A DNA stretch of 64,000 nt. Source: JABSQH01 sp039177505 (lineage in GTDB: Bacteria; Actinomycetota; Acidimicrobiia; Acidimicrobiales; Ilumatobacteraceae). A model generated the notes under the pieces. The model searched no databases, was not told the origin of the DNA, and saw nothing but the letters and a program-made list of their open reading frames with translations. The stretch is from positions 1-64,000 of the forward strand of contig JBCDFR010000004.1 of the NCBI GenBank assembly GCA_039177505.1, in the 5' to 3' direction. The translations under genes and the position numbers were made by a program. Positions 60,883 through 64,000 of the stretch are shown here, piece by piece (within the stretch, counting starts at the first letter, position 1; each line of letters opens with the position of its first letter).

Positions 60883-62145
60883 ATGATCGCTAGCGTCGAG
60901 GACGTGCGCAGACTGAGCGGTGTGCAGCCGATCGAGTGGTGTCGGCACCATCCCCACGTTGCCGACGCGGCGGTGGCGGCGGTGGTCGCGGCGCTCTCGC
61001 TGTGGGCCCACTTGAGCGGTGCGGTCAGCGTAGAGGGGCGAGACGAACTCGACCCGACATGGTGGACAACGGGCCTCATCGTGCTCGGATCCGCTCCGCT
61101 CTTGTGGCGACGTACTGCTCCGCTGCGCAGCGGAATGGTGATCGTCGCGGCCGAGACGATCGCATTGTTTCTCGGCGTCGGCGGACCGGCGTTTCTGGGG
61201 TCGGTCGTTGCGATCTACTCGATCGGCGCGCATTCGTCGGGGCCGCAGCGCTCGCGCACGGCGGCCGCGATCGCCGTGCTGGTCCTTGCCCTGTTCGTGT
61301 CTGGCTGGATCGACCGCCTCGATCTGCTCGACCAGTTCGTGTCGACAACCATCTTGATGGTCACCGCCTTCGTCGTCGGTGACAATCTGCGACGGCGCCG
61401 TGACAACGTCGCCGATCTCGCAGAACGAGCCGAACGGGCCGAGCGCGAACAAGAACTCCTCGCTGAACAGCGAGTGCTCGCCGAGCGGACGCGGATCGCC
61501 CGTGATCTGCACGACGTGGTGGCTCATTCGGTGAGCGTGATCGTGATCCAAGCCGCCGGCGCGCGGCGCACGCTACGGTCGTCGCCAGACGACGCCGAGC
61601 AGGCGCTCGACGTGATCGAACAGACGGGACGAGAGGCGATGCAGGAGCTGCGCGGCATCCTCGGCGTGCTGCGCACAGACGCCGATCGGGCGTCGAACCC
61701 TGCGGCGGCGAGGCGGGTGCCGCAGCCCGGCCTCGACCAGCTCGCGGGATTGACGACAATCGACGAGATGCGCGTCGACGTCGAGATCGATCCCGCGATC
61801 GAGGTCGACGCACTTCCGGCGAGCACGTCGCTCACCGCCTACCGCCTGGTGCAAGAGGCACTGACGAACAGCCGTCGGCACGCCGGTCCGGAGGTGACGG
61901 TCACCGTGCGACTCACCGCCGAAGACGGCCAACTGTTCATCGAGGTGAGCGACGACGGCCGCGGTGCGGCGGCCGCCAGCAGCGAGCCGGGTTTCGGGCT
62001 GTCGGGGATGCGTGAGCGGGCCGCCGCGAGTGGCGGGTCGGTCGAGGCCGGTCCTCGCCCTGGCGGCGGCTGGATGGTGAGTGGGCGACTGCCGCTGGGC
62101 CACGTGTCCACGCGCCCTGACCTCGATGCGGAGATGGCTCAGTGA
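60883..62145 (+). CDS. NarL-type sensor histidine kinase
   Basis: This 420-residue kinase has four or five N-terminal membrane helices, the H-box ARDLHDVVAHSVSVIVIQA with the phospho-acceptor His, and a HATPase_c domain (VQEALTNSRRHAG, SDDGRGAA, GFGLSGMRERAAASGG). It matches the HisKA_3 (DesK/NarX) class. The response regulator gene overlaps its stop (GTGA). The signal is unknown. The ABC exporter downstream may be its target. Confidence 0.93.
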   Translation: MIASVEDVRRLSGVQPIEWCRHHPHVADAAVAAVVAALSLWAHLSGAVSVEGRDELDPTWWTTGLIVLGSAPLLWRRTAPLRSGMVIVAAETIALFLGVGGPAFLGSVVAIYSIGAHSSGPQRSRTAAAIAVLVLALFVSGWIDRLDLLDQFVSTTILMVTAFVVGDNLRRRRDNVADLAERAERAEREQELLAEQRVLAERTRIARDLHDVVAHSVSVIVIQAAGARRTLRSSPDDAEQALDVIEQTGREAMQELRGILGVLRTDADRASNPAAARRVPQPGLDQLAGLTTIDEMRVDVEIDPAIEVDALPASTSLTAYRLVQEALTNSRRHAGPEVTVTVRLTAEDGQLFIEVSDDGRGAAAASSEPGFGLSGMRERAAASGGSVEAGPRPGGGWMVSGRLPLGHVSTRPDLDAEMAQ

Positions 62146-62801
62146 TCCGGGTGATGCTGGTCGACGATCAGCACATGGTGCGGGCCGGGTTCCGAATGAT
62201 CCTCGAGTCCGAGCCCGACTTCACGGTGGTCGCCGAAGCGGGCGACGGGGTCGAGGCCGTCGAGGTCATGCCAGCGGCGCGCCCCGACGTCGTGCTCATG
62301 GACGTGCGCATGCCACGGATGGACGGCATCGACGCATGCGCGGCGATCTGCGCGGCGCACACCGATGCCAGGGTGATGATGCTCACGACGTACGACCTCG
62401 ACGACTACGTACATGCGGCTCTGCGCGCCGGGGCCAGCGGGTTCATGCTGAAAGACGCTCCCGCCGACGATCTGCTCGACGCTATCCGGGTCGTCCATCG
62501 AGGCGACGCCCTCCTTGCGCCAACCGTGACCAGGGCATTGATCGACGAAATCGCCCGCCGACCAGCTGGTCACCCCGGTGCTGTTCCCGGGATCGACCAG
62601 CTCACCGAGCGCGAGCACGAGGTGCTGACGTTGATGGCCCGCGGGCTGACCAACGGGGAGATCGCCGACCGACTGTTTCTCGGCGAGGCGACGATCAAGA
62701 CACACGTTGGGCACATCCTGGCCAAACTGGGCGCTCGCGATCGCGTCCAGGCGGTAGTCGCTGCGTACGAGTCCGGCATCGTCGTCCCAGGCGATCTGTA
62801 G
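62142..62801 (+). CDS. NarL/FixJ-type response regulator
   Basis: This 219-residue regulator has a receiver domain with the phospho-acceptor Asp54 (VVLMDVRMPRMDG), Thr-containing MLTTYDLDDYV and Lys in FMLKDAP. A LuxR-type helix-turn-helix follows (TEREHEVLTLMARGLTNGEI). It is translationally coupled to the histidine kinase. Four 9-bp direct repeats lie between its stop and the ABC transporter gene. Confidence 0.95.
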   Translation: MIRVMLVDDQHMVRAGFRMILESEPDFTVVAEAGDGVEAVEVMPAARPDVVLMDVRMPRMDGIDACAAICAAHTDARVMMLTTYDLDDYVHAALRAGASGFMLKDAPADDLLDAIRVVHRGDALLAPTVTRALIDEIARRPAGHPGAVPGIDQLTEREHEVLTLMARGLTNGEIADRLFLGEATIKTHVGHILAKLGARDRVQAVVAAYESGIVVPGDL

Positions 62802-62804
62802 CCG

Positions 62805-62840
62805 GTCCGACCAGTCCGACCAGTCCGACCAGTCCGACCA
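62805..62840. repeat. Four tandem copies of GTCCGACCA
   Basis: Four perfect head-to-tail copies of the 9-mer GTCCGACCA occupy 62805-62840, just after the response regulator stop and about 65 bp before the ABC ATPase gene. They could be binding sites for the response regulator or a slippage product. A multiple of 9 would keep frame if coding, but no gene uses it. Confidence 0.9.
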
Positions 62841-62905
62841 GAGAGGGAGGACGATCCGCCGAAAGGTGGATGGCGAAGTGCATCAGGCGGAGTAGACCAG
62901 CGAGC

Positions 62906-63670
62906 ATGAATACCCCCGCTCCGCCTTCTCCGCCTTCTCCCCCGAAAGTCGCCGCCGCCGGCGCCGTCGACGCCACCAAGATCTACGGCGTCGGTGACGC
63001 TCAGGTGCGCGCCCTCGACGGCGTCACCGTCGCTTTCGAACAGGGCAAGTTCACCGCGATCATGGGTCCGTCTGGATCCGGCAAGTCAACGCTCCTACAC
63101 GCACTCGCCGGCCTCGACACCCTCACCTCGGGAGACACCTACATCGGCGAGACCTACCTGTCGACGCTCGACGACAAACAGCTCACCGAGCTGCGCCGCA
63201 CCAAGGTCGGCTTCATCTTCCAGGCCTTCAATCTGATCCCGACCTTGACCGCCGAGGAGAACATCCGATTGCCGATGATGCTCGGCGGCGAAAGCGGCGA
63301 CGCCGAGTGGATCGACACGGTGGTCACCACCGTCGGCCTGCGCGAGCGCCTCAGCCACCGACCGAGCGAACTGTCCGGCGGACAGCAGCAGCGCGTTGCG
63401 GTGGCCCGGGCGCTGGCCTCCCAACCGCAGATCATCTTCGCCGACGAGCCGACCGGCAACCTCGACTCGACGACCGGCGCCGAGATCCTCGACTTCATGC
63501 GCCGCGCCGTACGCGAGTACGGCCAGACGATCGTGATGGTCACCCACGACCCCGGTGCCGCGTCGTACTCCGACCGCGTCGTATTCGTTGGCGACGGCAA
63601 GATCACCGGCGACATGGACGAGCCGACCGCCGACGGCGTGCTCGACCACCTCAAGCAGCACGGAGTCTGA
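62906..63670 (+). CDS. MacB/LolD-type ABC transporter ATP-binding protein
   Basis: This 254-residue ATPase has Walker A IMGPSGSGKST, the signature LSGGQQQR and Walker B IIFADEPTGNLDS, the build of MacB/LolD-like ATPases that power FtsX-type permeases. A Pro-rich N-terminus of about 15 residues precedes it. The permease gene starts one base after the stop. Export of lipids, peptides or drugs is typical. Confidence 0.93.
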   Translation: MNTPAPPSPPSPPKVAAAGAVDATKIYGVGDAQVRALDGVTVAFEQGKFTAIMGPSGSGKSTLLHALAGLDTLTSGDTYIGETYLSTLDDKQLTELRRTKVGFIFQAFNLIPTLTAEENIRLPMMLGGESGDAEWIDTVVTTVGLRERLSHRPSELSGGQQQRVAVARALASQPQIIFADEPTGNLDSTTGAEILDFMRRAVREYGQTIVMVTHDPGAASYSDRVVFVGDGKITGDMDEPTADGVLDHLKQHGV

Positions 63671-63671
63671 G

Positions 63672-64000
63672 ATGAGTACCTCGTCGACCGCGCTGCTGGC
63701 GCGGCGCAGTATTCGCGCCCGACTCGGGCGCACCATCGCCATCGCGGTGGCGATCACCGCAGGCGTGTCCTTCGTCGTTGGATCATTCGTGCTCGCCGAC
63801 AGCTTGCGCGATGTGTTCACCGACCTGTTCGACGAACTCTCCGAAGATGTCGACCTGCAGGTGCGCAGCGTCCAGGAGTTCGACACCAATGACGCCCGTG
63901 AGCCGATCGAGGTCACGCTCGTCGACGAGGTTCGGGCGATCGACGGCGTCGAGGTCGCCGAGCCCACGCTGACCCGCTACGCCCAGTTGATCAACGACGA
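63672..64000 (+). CDS. FtsX/MacB-type ABC permease, N-terminus only
   Basis: This gene runs off the right edge. The 109 visible residues show a cytosolic start (MSTSSTALLARRSIRARLGR), one membrane helix (about 22-45) and the beginning of an extracytoplasmic domain with DVDLQVRSVQEFDT. This is the start of an FtsX-like permease that pairs with the ATPase directly upstream. Confidence 0.9.
   Translation, partial: MSTSSTALLARRSIRARLGRTIAIAVAITAGVSFVVGSFVLADSLRDVFTDLFDELSEDVDLQVRSVQEFDTNDAREPIEVTLVDEVRAIDGVEVAEPTLTRYAQLIND

Overview
The window is high-GC DNA from what looks like an actinobacterium, most likely of the Acidimicrobiia (Ilumatobacter-like). This is an inference. It rests on the very high G+C at third codon positions, frequent GTG starts and apparently leaderless genes, dense GTGA/ATGA gene overlaps, actinobacterial families (LppM-like lipoprotein, WS/DGAT acyltransferase, deazaflavin/F420-type PPOX and DUF385 proteins, SCO6745 family), and a secreted protein opening with an ITPCR-DTRP module that I associate with this class. 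No phage, insertion sequence or CRISPR array is visible. One RNA gene, tRNA-Arg(CCT), lies at 47193-47268.

Layout. 1-9.5 kb holds an edge-truncated YihY-like gene, an AAA ATPase, a DJ-1/PfpI protein, a sulfide/persulfide detoxification operon with a CsoR/CstR-type operator inside its promoter, an LppM-like lipoprotein, a CorC/HlyC protein and a GT-C/GT2 glycosyltransferase pair. 9.5-25.6 kb is mixed metabolism with several damaged or rebuilt genes: an amidohydrolase with an in-frame stop, a PAP2 protein lacking its motif-2 His, a photolyase-like protein with reversed domain order, a shortened PPOX protein and a HAD/methyltransferase chimera.

25.7-30.0 kb is the most interesting segment, a compact RiPP (ribosomally made, modified peptide) locus. 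It encodes a two-domain protein joining a JmjC/cupin-type Fe(II)/2-oxoglutarate oxygenase to a sulfotransferase, then an NHLP-leader precursor, a PoyD-like radical SAM peptide epimerase, and a second NHLP-leader precursor. The two precursors share a near-identical leader ending in a double-glycine-type site but have unrelated short cores with no Cys and no Tyr. About 17.5 kb further on, at 47.5-54.2 kb, lies the matching export operon: an HlyD-like secretion protein, a C39-peptidase ABC transporter, a second NHLM-type ABC transporter and, coupled by a GTGA overlap, a second sulfotransferase. Together they suggest a split proteusin-like pathway whose peptides would be epimerised, oxidised, O-sulfated, cleaved and exported. 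That chemistry is inferred, not shown.

30-47 kb holds an isochorismatase-type hydrolase, a methyltransferase, a HAD hydrolase, a secreted protein with an unresolved start, an XRE-cupin regulator with a clear operator, EutBC (ethanolamine ammonia-lyase), a GH3 hexosaminidase, a WS/DGAT acyltransferase, a decayed adenosine/adenine deaminase remnant, and an AAA ATPase divergent from a tautomerase-TetR operon. Two long palindromes lie in the last intergenic region. 54-64 kb holds small redox proteins, a 1-Cys peroxiredoxin with a strong terminator, a cyclase-AAA signalling giant coupled to an NMN adenylyltransferase-like gene, and a NarL-type two-component system followed by a MacB-type ABC exporter that runs off the right edge.
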